The notes: generated from the sequence alone by a model not told the origin. 64,000 bases of DNA from Streptomyces alboflavus (GCF_000716675.1 NZ_JNXT01000007.1:62001-126000), one strand, 5' to 3'. Positions 52,421-61,143 are shown, numbered from the stretch's first letter. Translations and numbers: made by a program.

Positions 52421-53338
52421 TCAGATGCTGATAGAGAAGGCGAGTGTCCTTAGTAGCTTTCCGAGTTCCTCCTGCAACAGCCGTGTCGCCGGCGCCAGAC
52501 GGCTCGCCTGCGACGACGGAACGGAGATCGCCACCGTGGCCGCGGTGCTGCCCACCGTGACCGGGATCGCGGCGCAGACCGTCCCGAGCGCGTACTCCTG
52601 ATGCTCCGTCACCGGCGTCATCCGCCCCACCGCTTCCAGCCGCCTCAGGAACGTCCGGTCGTCACGCACCGTGTTCGGGGTGAGGGAGCGGACCGGATGG
52701 CGGTCGAGGTGGTCCCGCCGTGCCGCGTCGTCGAGTTGGGCGAGGAGGCACTGTCCGATGGCGTGGGCGTGGCCGGTCTCACGGAAGTCGGCCCACTCCT
52801 CGACGGCCGGGTTGCCCGCGGTGTCGGCGACGGACACGATCTCGATCTCACCGTCGCGGTAGAGGGCGAAGTACACGGGCACGCCGATGGCGTCGCGCCA
52901 GTACTCCAGGGTTTCACCGATCATGGCTCGGCGGTTCTGCTCCGCCGCTCCCGCGCTCAGCCGCTCCGCCGCGTCACCGAGCACGAACACGCCCTTCTCC
53001 CGGCGCAGATAGCCCTCGTGGCTCAGGGTCCGCAGCAGGTGGTACGCGGTCGGCAGGGCCAGGCCCGCCTCGCGGGCCAGCTGCTTCGCGGGGGCACCGC
53101 CGGGGTGCGTGGCGGCGGCCTCCAGGAGGCGCATGGCTCGCTGCACGGAGCCGATGAGGGTGGGTCCGACGCCCGCCGGAGCGGCGTCGGAGGGTGCTCC
53201 GGGGGTATTGCTCGCCAGGAGTCCCCTGCCCGTAAGGAGCCCTCTGCTCGCGGGAGTTGACGGCCCTTCGCCCGAAATGGCCCTGCCTTCGGGGTCGGTG
53301 GACTGAACGTCCGGGGGTGCGTCGTCAACCGAGGCCAT
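52421..53338 (-). CDS. ssgR: IclR-family regulator SsgR
   Basis: A 305-residue IclR regulator. After a ~57-residue disordered, Pro/Gly-rich N-terminus, the winged helix reads GPTLIGSVQRAMRLLEAAATH...AKQLAREAGLALPTAYHLLRTL. The effector domain follows with VYFALYRDGEIEIVSVAD and HAIGQCLLAQLDD. It lies 101 bases upstream of ssgA on the same strand, matching ssgR of S. coelicolor. The long N-terminal part suggests the true start could be further downstream. Its binding site near ssgA is not obvious to the eye. Confidence 0.87.
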   Translation of the reverse strand: MASVDDAPPDVQSTDPEGRAISGEGPSTPASRGLLTGRGLLASNTPGAPSDAAPAGVGPTLIGSVQRAMRLLEAAATHPGGAPAKQLAREAGLALPTAYHLLRTLSHEGYLRREKGVFVLGDAAERLSAGAAEQNRRAMIGETLEYWRDAIGVPVYFALYRDGEIEIVSVADTAGNPAVEEWADFRETGHAHAIGQCLLAQLDDAARRDHLDRHPVRSLTPNTVRDDRTFLRRLEAVGRMTPVTEHQEYALGTVCAAIPVTVGSTAATVAISVPSSQASRLAPATRLLQEELGKLLRTLAFSISI

Positions 53339-53535
53339 GGGTCACTCCCGAAGCACAGGGGGGACCACTCGCGCCCGGAGGCAGACGAGTGGGGGTAGTG
53401 GGCCCGCCTACGGGGATCGCCCCCGCGTCGGTTTTCGGACTCTAACCCTTGGCCACCGGTGAGGGGCGCTGTGACAGAAAACTTCCCCCTGGGGAGGGAA
53501 CCCTTGCTTTCCCTTTCACCGGGCGCTACGGAACT

Positions 53536-53751
53536 TCACCAGTCGCTTCGGGATGAGGACGAGCTGGATATGAACTTCCGTACGACGTAGACGAGTCCAC
53601 CCACCAGGGCCACGAACAGCAGCAGCTTGAAGAGCAGGGTGAAGACGAAGCCGACGACGCTCGCTATCAGCCCGCCGAAGACCACCAGCGCGATGACCGG
53701 CACCGCGATCCACTTCACCCACCACGGCATACCCGCGAAGATCTCTCGCAT
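53536..53751 (-). CDS. DUF5326-family small membrane protein
   Basis: A 71-residue protein with a short amphipathic start (MREIFAGMPWWVKW) and two membrane helices (AVPVIALVVFGGLIASVVGFVF and LLLFVALVGGLVYVV), then a basic and serine tail (RKFISSSSSSRSDW). It belongs to the DUF5326 group conserved in Streptomyces, function unknown. It stands alone between ssgR and the cupin gene; the 290-base gap at 53752-54041 shows no gene or repeat I can support. Confidence 0.8.
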   Translation of the reverse strand: MREIFAGMPWWVKWIAVPVIALVVFGGLIASVVGFVFTLLFKLLLFVALVGGLVYVVRKFISSSSSSRSDW

Positions 53752-54041
53752 TGCCCTCGCCCTTACCTTTCTCCGCAGATTCTGTTACCGCCCGCGCTTC
53801 GACCGCGCTACGACAGCTGTCGCGGTGCCACGGGATCTCCGCGACCGCCGGGAAACTCCGCTCCTGTGCAGATTTCCCACTTCACGCATTCGATGCTAGG
53901 TCGGAAAAAGCCAGTTCGGGGCCGTGCGATCCCTTGCCCTCCCCTGACTCGCCCCCTAGGGAACCCTGAGTCCGAGGCCCTGAGAGCCGGGCGGGCGCGA
54001 GGCCGGAGCGCCCGGAGCGCCGCGCTGCCCCGAGCCCCGCC

Positions 54042-54359
54042 TCACCGCTCCGGCGGCGAGAACACCACGAGAACCCGCAGGTCCTCGCTGATGTGATGGA
54101 ACTTGTGGGGCACCCCGGCCGGCACGTACACCACGCTGCCGCGGGCGACCTCCGTCGTCTCCATCCCGACCGTGATCGACGCACGGCCGCTGACCACCAT
54201 GTACACCTCATCCTGCCGGTGCGGCTGCTGCGGGTCGCTGTCGCCCGCGTCCAGCGCGTAGAGCCCGACCGACATGTTCCGCTCCCGCAGAAACTGCAGA
54301 TACGCGCCGTCGTTCGCGGCCCGCTCCGCCTCCAGCTCGTCCAGTCGGAATGCCTTCAT
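54042..54359 (-). CDS. Small cupin-domain protein
   Basis: A 105-residue single-domain cupin. The first motif has HRQDEVYMVVSGRASITVG (H, E of G-x5-H-x-H-x3-4-E-x6-G in slightly changed form), and the second VPAGVPHKFHHI has the fourth ligand His. The metal site is probably intact. The function of such small cupins cannot be told from sequence. It is divergent from the holin-like membrane protein gene (54431) with 71 bases between starts. Confidence 0.8.
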   Translation of the reverse strand: MKAFRLDELEAERAANDGAYLQFLRERNMSVGLYALDAGDSDPQQPHRQDEVYMVVSGRASITVGMETTEVARGSVVYVPAGVPHKFHHISEDLRVLVVFSPPER

Positions 54360-54430
54360 CGCTCTTCTGCGCCCCTTGCCCCAGGTCGTGGACCGACCAC
54401 TGTTTCCTCGCGTCTGCCACGATCAGACAC

Positions 54431-54811
54431 ATGAAGAATTTCGTAGTCAAGACGATCGCCAACGCGGCGGCCCTGGCCGTGGCCGTGTGGCTGCTCGACA
54501 AGATCACGCTCACCGGAGACAACACCGGCGAGAAGACCCTCACGCTGCTCGTCGTCGCCCTGCTGTTCGGCCTGGTGAACTTCGTGGTCAAGCCCGTGGT
54601 GCAGGTCCTGACCTTCCCCCTGTTCGTCCTGACCCTCGGCCTGATCACACTGGTGGTCAACGCCCTGATGCTGCTCCTCACCTCGTGGCTGGCCGACAAG
54701 CTCGACGTCAGCTTCCACGTCGAGGGGTTCTGGACCGCCGTACTGGGTGGCCTGATCATCTCGATCGTGTCCTGGGCGATGAACGTCGCCCTCCCCGACC
54801 ACAAGGACTGA
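54431..54811 (+). CDS. Phage-holin-4-like (PF04020) small membrane protein
   Basis: A 126-residue protein with four predicted membrane helices (MKNFVVKTIANAAALAVAVWLL, LTLLVVALLFGLVNFVV, LPFFV-type TFPLFVLTLGLITLVVNAL, and the last TAVLGGLIISIVSW). It matches the PF04020 'mycobacterial 4 TMS phage holin' family by motif; such genes are chromosomal housekeeping membrane proteins, so phage origin is not implied. The start at 54431 is preferred over 54350 because the latter would add an uncharged extension with no homology. PtpA follows 9 bases later in the same direction. Confidence 0.82.
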   Translation: MKNFVVKTIANAAALAVAVWLLDKITLTGDNTGEKTLTLLVVALLFGLVNFVVKPVVQVLTFPLFVLTLGLITLVVNALMLLLTSWLADKLDVSFHVEGFWTAVLGGLIISIVSWAMNVALPDHKD

Positions 54812-54820
54812 CCCCACCCC

Positions 54821-55354
54821 ATGCCCCACGCCTCCGCGCCCGCGCCGTCCACCGGCCCCGTCCCCGTGCCGTACGCCGTGTGCTTCGTCTGCACCGGCAA
54901 CATCTGCCGCTCGCCCATGGCCGCGTCGGTCTTCCGCACGCTCGTCCGTGACGCGGGCCTGGACGGACTCGTCGTGGTGGACAGCGCGGGCACCGACGGC
55001 TGGCACGAGGGCGACCCCGCCGACCCCCGCACCGACGCCGCGCTGAAGTCCGCGGGCTACGAGACCGGCCACACGGCCCGTCAGTTCCAGGCGGACTGGT
55101 TCGCCGGACGCGACCTGGTGATCGCCCTGGACCACGGCCACCAGCGCACCCTGCGCCGCCTGGCCCCCACCCCCGCGGACGCGGACAAGGTGCGCCTGCT
55201 GCGCTCGTACGACCCGGATGCCGGCGACCTGGACGTCCCCGACCCGTACTACGGCGACGCCGACGGCTTCGTCGAGTGCCTGACAATGGTGGAGGCGGCG
55301 AGCGAGGGCCTGCTCGACGCGGTACGGGACGCGGTGGAGGGACGGGCGGCATGA
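54821..55354 (+). CDS. ptpA: Low-molecular-weight protein tyrosine phosphatase PtpA
   Basis: A 177-residue LMW-PTP. The P-loop CTGNICRSPMAA (C-x4-C-R-S) near residue 24 carries the nucleophile Cys and Arg, and the distal acid Asp is in DPYYGDADGF. VVVDSAGTDGWHEGDPADPR is also typical. The ATG is 9 bases after the holin-like stop, and the next gene's ATG overlaps its stop. PtpA in S. coelicolor dephosphorylates proteins and affects secondary metabolism; here the overlap with the PLP enzyme suggests co-expression. Confidence 0.93.
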   Translation: MPHASAPAPSTGPVPVPYAVCFVCTGNICRSPMAASVFRTLVRDAGLDGLVVVDSAGTDGWHEGDPADPRTDAALKSAGYETGHTARQFQADWFAGRDLVIALDHGHQRTLRRLAPTPADADKVRLLRSYDPDAGDLDVPDPYYGDADGFVECLTMVEAASEGLLDAVRDAVEGRAA

Positions 55355-56583
55355 CGGACGAGGAGCGGGCACCGGAGCGGATACCGGGGCGCGCTGCGGC
55401 CCCCGCGCACACCGACGAAAGCACCGGCGCGCCCCTGACCGGCGAGGACAGCACCACGCCCGCCTTCGGCGACGGCACCCGCGCCGTGCGGGCCGGCCTC
55501 CCCGAACCGGCGAAGCACGAGCCGACCCTGCCGGGCCCCGTGTTCGCCGCGCACTTCCACCTCCCCGGCGAGCCGACCGGACCGTACACGTACGGCCGCG
55601 ACGAGAACCCGACCTGGACCCACCTGGAGCGCGCCATCGGGGAGCTCGAATCCCCCGCGGACGACTCCGTGGAGACCCTGGTCTTCGCGTCCGGAATGGC
55701 CGCGATCTCGGCGGTGCTCTTCTCCCAGCTCCGCGCGGGCGACGCCGTGGTGCTGCCCGACGACGGCTATCAGGCGCTGCCGCTGGTGCGCGAGCAGCTC
55801 ACGGCGTACGGCATCGAGGTCCGTACCGCGCCCACCGGCGGCGACGCGCAGCTCGACGTCCTCGACGGCGCCCGCCTCCTGTGGCTCGAGACGCCCTCCA
55901 ACCCCGGCCTCGACGTGTGCGACATCCGCCGCCTCGCCGACGCTGCCCACGCGCGTGGCGCCCTGGTCGCCGTCGACAACACCCTCGCCACCCCGCTCGG
56001 CCAGCGTCCCCTGGACCTCGGCGCCGACTTCTCCGTGGCCAGCGGCACCAAGCAGCTCTCCGGGCACGGCGATCTCCTGCTCGGGTACGTGGCCTGCCGC
56101 GACGCCGAACTGACGGCCGCCGTCCGGCGCTGGCGCAAGATCGTCGGCGCCATCCCGGGCCCCATGGAGGCCTGGCTCGCCCACCGCTCGCTCGCGACGC
56201 TCCAGCTGCGGGTCGACCGGCAGAACGCGAACGCCCTGGCCCTGGCCAAGGCCCTGCGCGACCGCGCCGACGTGACCGGCCTGCGCTATCCCGGCCTGCC
56301 CGACGACCCCTCGTACAAGCTCGCGACGCGGCAGATGCGGCGTTTCGGGTGCGTGGTGTCGTTCGAACTGCCCTCACGCGCGGGTGCCGAGCGTTTTCTC
56401 GGCGCGCTGCGGCTCGTGGACGACGCGACAAGCTTCGGGGGCGTACGGTCCACCGCCGAGCGGCGCGGGCGCTGGGGCGGGGACGCCGTTCCGGAAGGCT
56501 TCATCCGCTTCTCCGCGGGCGCGGAGGACGCGGACGACCTGGTGGCGGACGTGCTGCGGGCGCTGGACGAGGCGAGGGACTGA
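55351..56583 (+). CDS. Cystathionine gamma-lyase/synthase-type PLP enzyme
   Basis: A 410-residue Cys/Met-metabolism PLP-dependent enzyme. Family motifs: TYGRDENPTWTHLERAIGELE, FASGMAAISAVLFS, LWLETPSNPGLDVCDI and the PLP lysine region SVASGTKQLSGHGDLLLG. It may act as cystathionine gamma-lyase or -synthase or a methionine gamma-lyase-like enzyme. The first ~45 residues are a disordered extension. The ATG (55351) overlaps the ptpA stop. A 14-bp stem hairpin follows at 56633. Confidence 0.9.
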   Translation: MTDEERAPERIPGRAAAPAHTDESTGAPLTGEDSTTPAFGDGTRAVRAGLPEPAKHEPTLPGPVFAAHFHLPGEPTGPYTYGRDENPTWTHLERAIGELESPADDSVETLVFASGMAAISAVLFSQLRAGDAVVLPDDGYQALPLVREQLTAYGIEVRTAPTGGDAQLDVLDGARLLWLETPSNPGLDVCDIRRLADAAHARGALVAVDNTLATPLGQRPLDLGADFSVASGTKQLSGHGDLLLGYVACRDAELTAAVRRWRKIVGAIPGPMEAWLAHRSLATLQLRVDRQNANALALAKALRDRADVTGLRYPGLPDDPSYKLATRQMRRFGCVVSFELPSRAGAERFLGALRLVDDATSFGGVRSTAERRGRWGGDAVPEGFIRFSAGAEDADDLVADVLRALDEARD

Positions 56584-56632
56584 CACCGGCCGCCCCGCCT
56601 CGCACAGGCGAACCATTCCGGCTACGTACAAC

Positions 56633-56671
56633 GGACAGTCCGAGCCTCCCCCCTCGTGGCTCGGACTGTCC
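56633..56671 (+). terminator. Hairpin terminator after the ptpA-PLP operon
   Basis: GGACAGTCCGAGCC (56633-56646) pairs perfectly with GGCTCGGACTGTCC (56658-56671) around an 11-base loop, 50 bases after the stop. The AT-rich stretch after it (56710-56770) probably carries the LysR promoter. Confidence 0.8.
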
Positions 56672-56817
56672 CGGTTCCGCGCGCGAAGAACCGCGCGAAC
56701 AAGGCTAGTTGACTCTGTGTCAGTGTCCAATCACAGTAGCGACAGCAACCTATCGACAAATTTATAGTTGGCGGGCGCCGGGGGCCGACAGGGGGAGCTG
56801 AAGGAGTAGGTGGCGAC

Positions 56818-57723
56818 ATGGATCTGGCCCTGTTGCGGACCTTTGTGACCGTGCACCGGGCGGGGTCCTTCACCCGGGCCGCGGCTCTCCTCGGCCTGTC
56901 CCAGCCCGCCGTGACCTCCCAGATCCGCACGCTGGAACGGCAGGTCGGACGCCCGCTCTTCCTGCGCCAGGCGCGTGGCGTGACCCCCACGACCACGGGC
57001 GACGAACTCGCCCACAAGGCCGCCCCGCACCTCGACGCCCTCGTCGAGATCGCCGAGACCGGGATCGACAAGGACTCGTCGGTCCGTACGCTCCACCTCG
57101 CCGGACCACCGGAGTTCACAGCCGAGCGCGCCCTGCCCGCCCTCACCGCGCTGACCGGCGACGACGGACAGGGACTCGCGCTGCGCGCCTCGTTCGGCAA
57201 CGCGGAGGAGGTCCTGGAAGGGCTCGCCGCCGGGCACCACGACCTGGCGATCACCACGGCCCGCCCTCGCGGCGCCCTGCTCACCGCGACCCCCCTGTGC
57301 GACGAGGAGCACGTCCTGGTCGCCGCTCCGCCCTGGGCCGCCCGGATCGGCCCCGGCAAGCTGCGGCGCAAGGGCGCGAGCACGGTGGAGAACCTGCCGG
57401 TGGTCGAGGTGCACGAGTCGCTGCCACTCGTCTCGCGCTACTGGGCCGCCGTCTTCGACTCCCGACCCGCCACGTCGGGCACCGTGATCGTGCCGGACCT
57501 CCGGGCGGTGCTCGCCTGTGTGACCACGGGCGCCGGGCTCGCCGTCCTGCCGCGCTATCTGTGCGCCACCGCCCTCAAGAACGGTGAGGTCGTGGCGTTG
57601 CTCGAACCGGCAGTGCCGCCCCTGCGGACCTACTTCCTCGTCGTACGCACCGGCACACTCGCCATGCCGCACATCGCGCGGGCGCACGAATGGCTGCTGC
57701 GTGCTGCCGCCGAGTGGACCTGA
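56818..57723 (+). CDS. LysR-family transcriptional regulator
   Basis: A 301-residue LysR-type regulator. The N-terminal winged HTH is MDLALLRTFVTVHRAGSFTRAAALLGLSQPAV with RTLERQVGRPLFLRQARG; the effector domain is the periplasmic-binding type (LHLAGPPEFTAERALPALTA, CVTTGAGLAVLPRYLCA). Such proteins usually regulate a divergent or neighbouring gene, but the closest neighbours (PLP enzyme and Nudix) are on the same strand. Target and effector unknown. Confidence 0.9.
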   Translation: MDLALLRTFVTVHRAGSFTRAAALLGLSQPAVTSQIRTLERQVGRPLFLRQARGVTPTTTGDELAHKAAPHLDALVEIAETGIDKDSSVRTLHLAGPPEFTAERALPALTALTGDDGQGLALRASFGNAEEVLEGLAAGHHDLAITTARPRGALLTATPLCDEEHVLVAAPPWAARIGPGKLRRKGASTVENLPVVEVHESLPLVSRYWAAVFDSRPATSGTVIVPDLRAVLACVTTGAGLAVLPRYLCATALKNGEVVALLEPAVPPLRTYFLVVRTGTLAMPHIARAHEWLLRAAAEWT

Positions 57724-57746
57724 GGACGGTCCAGCGCGGGTCGCGA

Positions 57747-57762
57747 TGTTTCACGTGGAACA
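57747..57762. promoter_or_regulatory. parS site (one mismatch) between LysR and Nudix genes
   Basis: TGTTTCACGTGGAACA differs from the ParB consensus at one position (G for A in the right arm). It lies in the 59-base gap between the LysR stop and the Nudix start, so it is non-coding, which makes it a stronger case than the dtpA match. Confidence 0.75.
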
Positions 57763-57782
57763 GTCCGGGCCACATTTCTCCC

Positions 57783-58265
57783 ATGACCGTCCGACCCGTG
57801 GTCAAGCGCACCGCACGTGCCGTCCTCCTCGACGGGGACGACCTGATCCTCATCAAGCGGACCAAGCCCGGCGTGGATCCGTACTGGCTCACCCCGGGCG
57901 GCGGTGTCGAGGAGGAGGACGCGACCGTCATCGACGCGCTCCACCGGGAGGTCCACGAGGAGCTGGGCGCCAAGATCGTCGACGTGGTGCCGTGCTTCGT
58001 GGACACCGTCGAGCACATCGGCGAGGACGGCGGCGCGACCGGTGTGAAGGTGCAGCACTTCTTCGTCTGCCGGCTGGAGTCCATGGACCTCGCCCAGCGG
58101 CACGGCCCCGAGATCGACGAACCCGCCGGTGAGTACGAGATCGTGCGGGTGCCGTTCACCCGGGTCGGGATCGCCTCGGTGCATCTGGTGCCGCTGTCGC
58201 TGCGGCACTATCTGGACGGGAACATCGAGGGCGTACGGGCGATGCACGCGCCCGACCTGGGCTGA
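57783..58265 (+). CDS. Nudix hydrolase
   Basis: A 160-residue Nudix protein that hydrolyses nucleoside-diphosphate derivatives. The Nudix box is seen as GGGVEEEDATVIDALHREV followed by HEELGA, close to GX5EX7REUXEEXGU (the first Glu position is Ala). The N-terminus VKRTARAVLLDGDDLILIKR is typical of the fold. ATG at 57783 is chosen because it lies after the parS site and leads directly into the fold. The exact substrate (ADP-ribose, NADH, 8-oxo-dGTP or other) cannot be told from sequence. Confidence 0.85.
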   Translation: MTVRPVVKRTARAVLLDGDDLILIKRTKPGVDPYWLTPGGGVEEEDATVIDALHREVHEELGAKIVDVVPCFVDTVEHIGEDGGATGVKVQHFFVCRLESMDLAQRHGPEIDEPAGEYEIVRVPFTRVGIASVHLVPLSLRHYLDGNIEGVRAMHAPDLG

Positions 58266-58302
58266 CCGCTCAGCCGCGGGGTGAGCGCCCCCGGCTCGCG
58301 GG

Positions 58303-60030
58303 TCAGTCGCCCGCCGCGACCAGTTCCTCCACCGAGTCGTGCCGGATGCGGCCGACCGGGATGCCCACGTCCCGCAGCGCGTCCACGCCGCTGCGGATCA
58401 TCCCGGGCGGGCCCGAGAGATAGGCGTCGTACTCGTTCCACGGTCCGTACTCGCGCACGGCGTCGGGCAGTTGGGCCCGGTTGTCGACGACCGGGCGGAC
58501 GGCCAGCCATGGGTGGGTCTGCTGGAGGCGCAGCATCGTGTCGATGTCGTACAGGTCGTGGTCGGTGCGCGCGCCGTAGAAGACCTCGACCGGTCGCCGC
58601 CTGCCGTGCTCGGCGACGTCCTCCACGAGCGCCTTGATGGGCGCTATGCCGGTCCCCCCGCCCAGACACAGCAGCCCGCTGTCGGTCGAGTGGTCCACGG
58701 TCATCGAACCGCCGGGCGGGCCGAGCCGGACCACGTCGCCGGGGCGGGCGCGGTGCACCAGGGCGTTGGAGACCCAGCCCGCCGGGACCGCCTTCACATG
58801 GAAGGAGAGCAGTCCGTCGGAGCGGGGCGCCGAAGCGAACGAGTAGTGCCGCCATATGCGCGGCCACCAGGGCGTCTCCAGGCTCGTGTACTGGCCGGCG
58901 AGGAACGGGTAGGGCTGGTCGGGGCGGACGGTGACGACAGCGATGTCAGGTGTCCTGAGGTCGTGCGAGACGACCTCCGCGTACCACCAGGCGGGCGCCC
59001 GCAGTTCGTCCTCGGCGGCCGCGTCGATCATGACCTGGGAGATCGTCGTGTACGCCCGCACCCAGGCGGCCTCGGTCTCCTCGTCCCAACTGGCGCTCGC
59101 GTACCGGCTCAGCGCGCCGATCAGACACTCCCCGACGGCCGGGTAGTGCTCGGGCCGGGTGCCGTACTTGCGGTGTCCGCGGCCGAGACCGCGCAGATAC
59201 GTGACGAGTACGTCGGCGTGGTCGATGTTCTCCGCGGCGGTGAGCAGCGCCTTGAGCAGCCGGTCGCGCTGGGTGTCCATCGCGGCCGGGAACAGGTCGC
59301 GCAGCTCCGGGTGGCGGGTGAACAGGAGCGCGTAGAAGTACGAGGTGACCTTGTCGGAGACGGGTGCGATCTCGGCCATCGTGCGCTGGACGAGGACGGC
59401 GTCGGGGGAGGCGGTCGACTGGCTGCGGGTGGGGGCCGTGACGGCCGGGGCGGCATCAGCGGGAGCGGCTTCTACCAGGGCGACTTCAGCGGGGATCGCT
59501 TCAGCGGGGACCGCTTCAGCCGGGATCGCTTCAGCCGGGATCGCTTCAGCGGCGCCGGGCGTGTCGGTGCGGGTGTCCGTCTGCGTGTGCCCGTGCGTGT
59601 CGGCGGCCGGGACCTCCGGCGTCGGCGTGATCTCGGCATCCGGTGCAGGCCGCACCTCGGCGTGCGTGACGCCCACCATCGCGTCCGCGTCCGCGACAGG
59701 GTCCTCGTCGGCCACCGCGTGCGCCACGTCCTCGTCGGCGTACAGCACCTGCGACTTGGGCGCCGGTGTGGATATCCGCCCCGCACCCGGCTCCGCCGCG
59801 TCCGTGGCTGCCGGTCTGCCGAGGGGGCGTATCGCCGACACCCGCCGCCCCGAGGGCGCCTCCCGGACCCCCTCCTCGGGTTCGGGCGCCGACTCGGCCT
59901 GCTCCGCCGTCCGCGGCCCCTGCGCACCCTCCTGAGGCGTCGGTGACCTGCGTGGTGTGAACCAGCCGCCAGAACCGCCGCTGTCCCCGGAAGAGCCGTT
60001 GCCCGCCGACGTGGTGGTCGGAGCGTCCAT
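58303..60030 (-). CDS. Flavohemoglobin-like protein with long disordered N-terminus
   Basis: A 575-residue protein. About 185 residues of Ala/Pro/Glu-rich sequence with AIPAEA-type repeats precede a globin domain (about 190-330; proximal His in GRGHRKYGTRPEHYPAVG). A ferredoxin-reductase FAD/NAD module follows (RHYSFASAPRSDG, then GGGTGIAPIKALV and FYGART). The order globin-FAD-NAD is that of Hmp-type NO dioxygenases; the N-terminal extension is not part of that family. The ATG at 60030 is preferred; an ATG at 60051 would add a few residues. NO detoxification is likely. DNA coding for the AIPAEA part is a 15-bp tandem repeat. Confidence 0.88.
   Translation of the reverse strand: MDAPTTTSAGNGSSGDSGGSGGWFTPRRSPTPQEGAQGPRTAEQAESAPEPEEGVREAPSGRRVSAIRPLGRPAATDAAEPGAGRISTPAPKSQVLYADEDVAHAVADEDPVADADAMVGVTHAEVRPAPDAEITPTPEVPAADTHGHTQTDTRTDTPGAAEAIPAEAIPAEAVPAEAIPAEVALVEAAPADAAPAVTAPTRSQSTASPDAVLVQRTMAEIAPVSDKVTSYFYALLFTRHPELRDLFPAAMDTQRDRLLKALLTAAENIDHADVLVTYLRGLGRGHRKYGTRPEHYPAVGECLIGALSRYASASWDEETEAAWVRAYTTISQVMIDAAAEDELRAPAWWYAEVVSHDLRTPDIAVVTVRPDQPYPFLAGQYTSLETPWWPRIWRHYSFASAPRSDGLLSFHVKAVPAGWVSNALVHRARPGDVVRLGPPGGSMTVDHSTDSGLLCLGGGTGIAPIKALVEDVAEHGRRRPVEVFYGARTDHDLYDIDTMLRLQQTHPWLAVRPVVDNRAQLPDAVREYGPWNEYDAYLSGPPGMIRSGVDALRDVGIPVGRIRHDSVEELVAAGD
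59485..59544. repeat. Four-copy 15 bp tandem repeat inside the flavohemoglobin gene
   Basis: TTCAGC(G/C)GGGA(T/C)CGC occurs at 59485, 59500, 59515 and 59530, with a partial fifth copy after. It encodes five-residue steps (AIPAE/AVPAE) in the disordered N-terminal part. The near-identical units suggest recent expansion by slippage. Confidence 0.9.
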
Positions 60031-60320
60031 GCTGTGCCTCGCCTCGAACATCTCTGGTCGGTCGTGCACTTCCTCAGCGGAAGGTGCGTGCTTCCCTCGC
60101 TCTGTCCCGCCGGCCCATGTCGATCACATTGAACCCCGGCGCCCCAAGACCTACGGACAAGTAGGGAGAGAATGTGACATTGGCCGCAGTCACCTCATCC
60201 GCAGCATCGCAGCCGCGCCCCTTGTGCGGAGCGCAAAGCCGGAAGTACGGGTTGTCGATCTCTTTACCTCGTTAGGCTTTGTTGATCTGCGTCCGCGCCC
60301 CCTCGGTTGCGCCTTCCACG

Positions 60321-60359
60321 CCCCTGGCTCGAACCGTTCTCCCCCCCTGGCTTGAACCG
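60321..60359. repeat. Imperfect 16 bp direct repeat in the gap before the HAD gene
   Basis: CCCCTGGCTCGAACCG (60321-60336) and CCCCTGGCTTGAACCG (60344-60359) differ at one base. They lie in the 374-base gap (60031-60404), which shows no gene, tRNA or hairpin that I can support. Confidence 0.6.
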
Positions 60360-60404
60360 GAGTCGACCATACCGGCCGCCGCTCAACGCACAAGTGCCCT
60401 TCTT

Positions 60405-61076
60405 TCACTCGGAATTCAGGGCTCCACCCCCATCAATTGCCTCGATTACCGGCGTGCGCACCAATTCGTACGCCTTCCACAAATCGCGCCCGACATACGT
60501 GTGTGTGGCCAGGTCGATCAGCCGCGGATCCGCGTTGACCCCCACCGAGACGGGCACCGCAGCGAACAGGGCCAGGTCGGACAGTGAGTCTCCGTACGCA
60601 ACGCAATCGGCCGGACTCACCCCGAACTCTTCACAGAGCCGGTTCGCGATCTTCACTTTGGCCGCCGGGTCGAGGATGCCCGCGGGATTCACGGGCTCGG
60701 TGAACGGCACGGCCGGGAAGCGCGAGCCGTACGCGGCATGGGCGCCCCACCCCAGGAGGCGCTCCACGAAGAACGACGGGGAGAGCGAGACAACGGCGCA
60801 ATAGTCGCCGTTCGCACGGATCTCGGCCCAGGTGTCCCGGATGCCACCCAGCCACGGCGCCCCCTCGAAGGCCGCCGTCACATGGGCGTCGGTGAGGTCC
60901 GCCCACAGCGCGTGCACCCGCACCGCGTACTGCGCCGAGTCGATCTGCCCGGCGATGAACTCCCGCTCCAGCTCGGCGATCTCCCGCTCCAGGCCGAGCT
61001 GACGCGAGATCTCCACGGGCGCGGCCGTGCCGTACAGCAGCGTGCCGTCCAGGTCGAAGAGGTGTAGGCGTGCCAT
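60405..61076 (-). CDS. HAD-superfamily phosphatase (SerB-like subclass IB)
   Basis: A 223-residue HAD enzyme. Motif I LFDLDGTLLYG (Asp-x-Asp), motif II VVSLSPSF, motif III lysine AAKVKIANRL, and motif IV AYGDSLSDL are intact. The cap is inserted after motif I, as in the SerB group. The substrate could be phosphoserine or another small phosphate ester. TAGCCT on the minus strand (61085-61090) stands 8 bases before the ATG and may be a leaderless -10. It is divergent from the membrane protein at 61144, with a parS site at that gene's start. Confidence 0.85.
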   Translation of the reverse strand: MARLHLFDLDGTLLYGTAAPVEISRQLGLEREIAELEREFIAGQIDSAQYAVRVHALWADLTDAHVTAAFEGAPWLGGIRDTWAEIRANGDYCAVVSLSPSFFVERLLGWGAHAAYGSRFPAVPFTEPVNPAGILDPAAKVKIANRLCEEFGVSPADCVAYGDSLSDLALFAAVPVSVGVNADPRLIDLATHTYVGRDLWKAYELVRTPVIEAIDGGGALNSE

Positions 61077-61143
61077 GTACGCCGAGGCTAGTACCCGCGG
61101 TTACTCCCGCTGTCAGACGCCCCGCACCGCTGCTCCCGGCACC

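Noticed and set aside
54431..54811. Phage-holin family name suggesting a prophage remnant
   Set aside because: The PF04020 group is widespread in actinobacterial chromosomes, and no phage structural, lysis or integrase gene is nearby.
60321..60359. GGCTCGAACC/GGCTTGAACC resembling tRNA T-loops
   Set aside because: No acceptor, D or anticodon stems can be formed around either copy; treated as a simple direct repeat.
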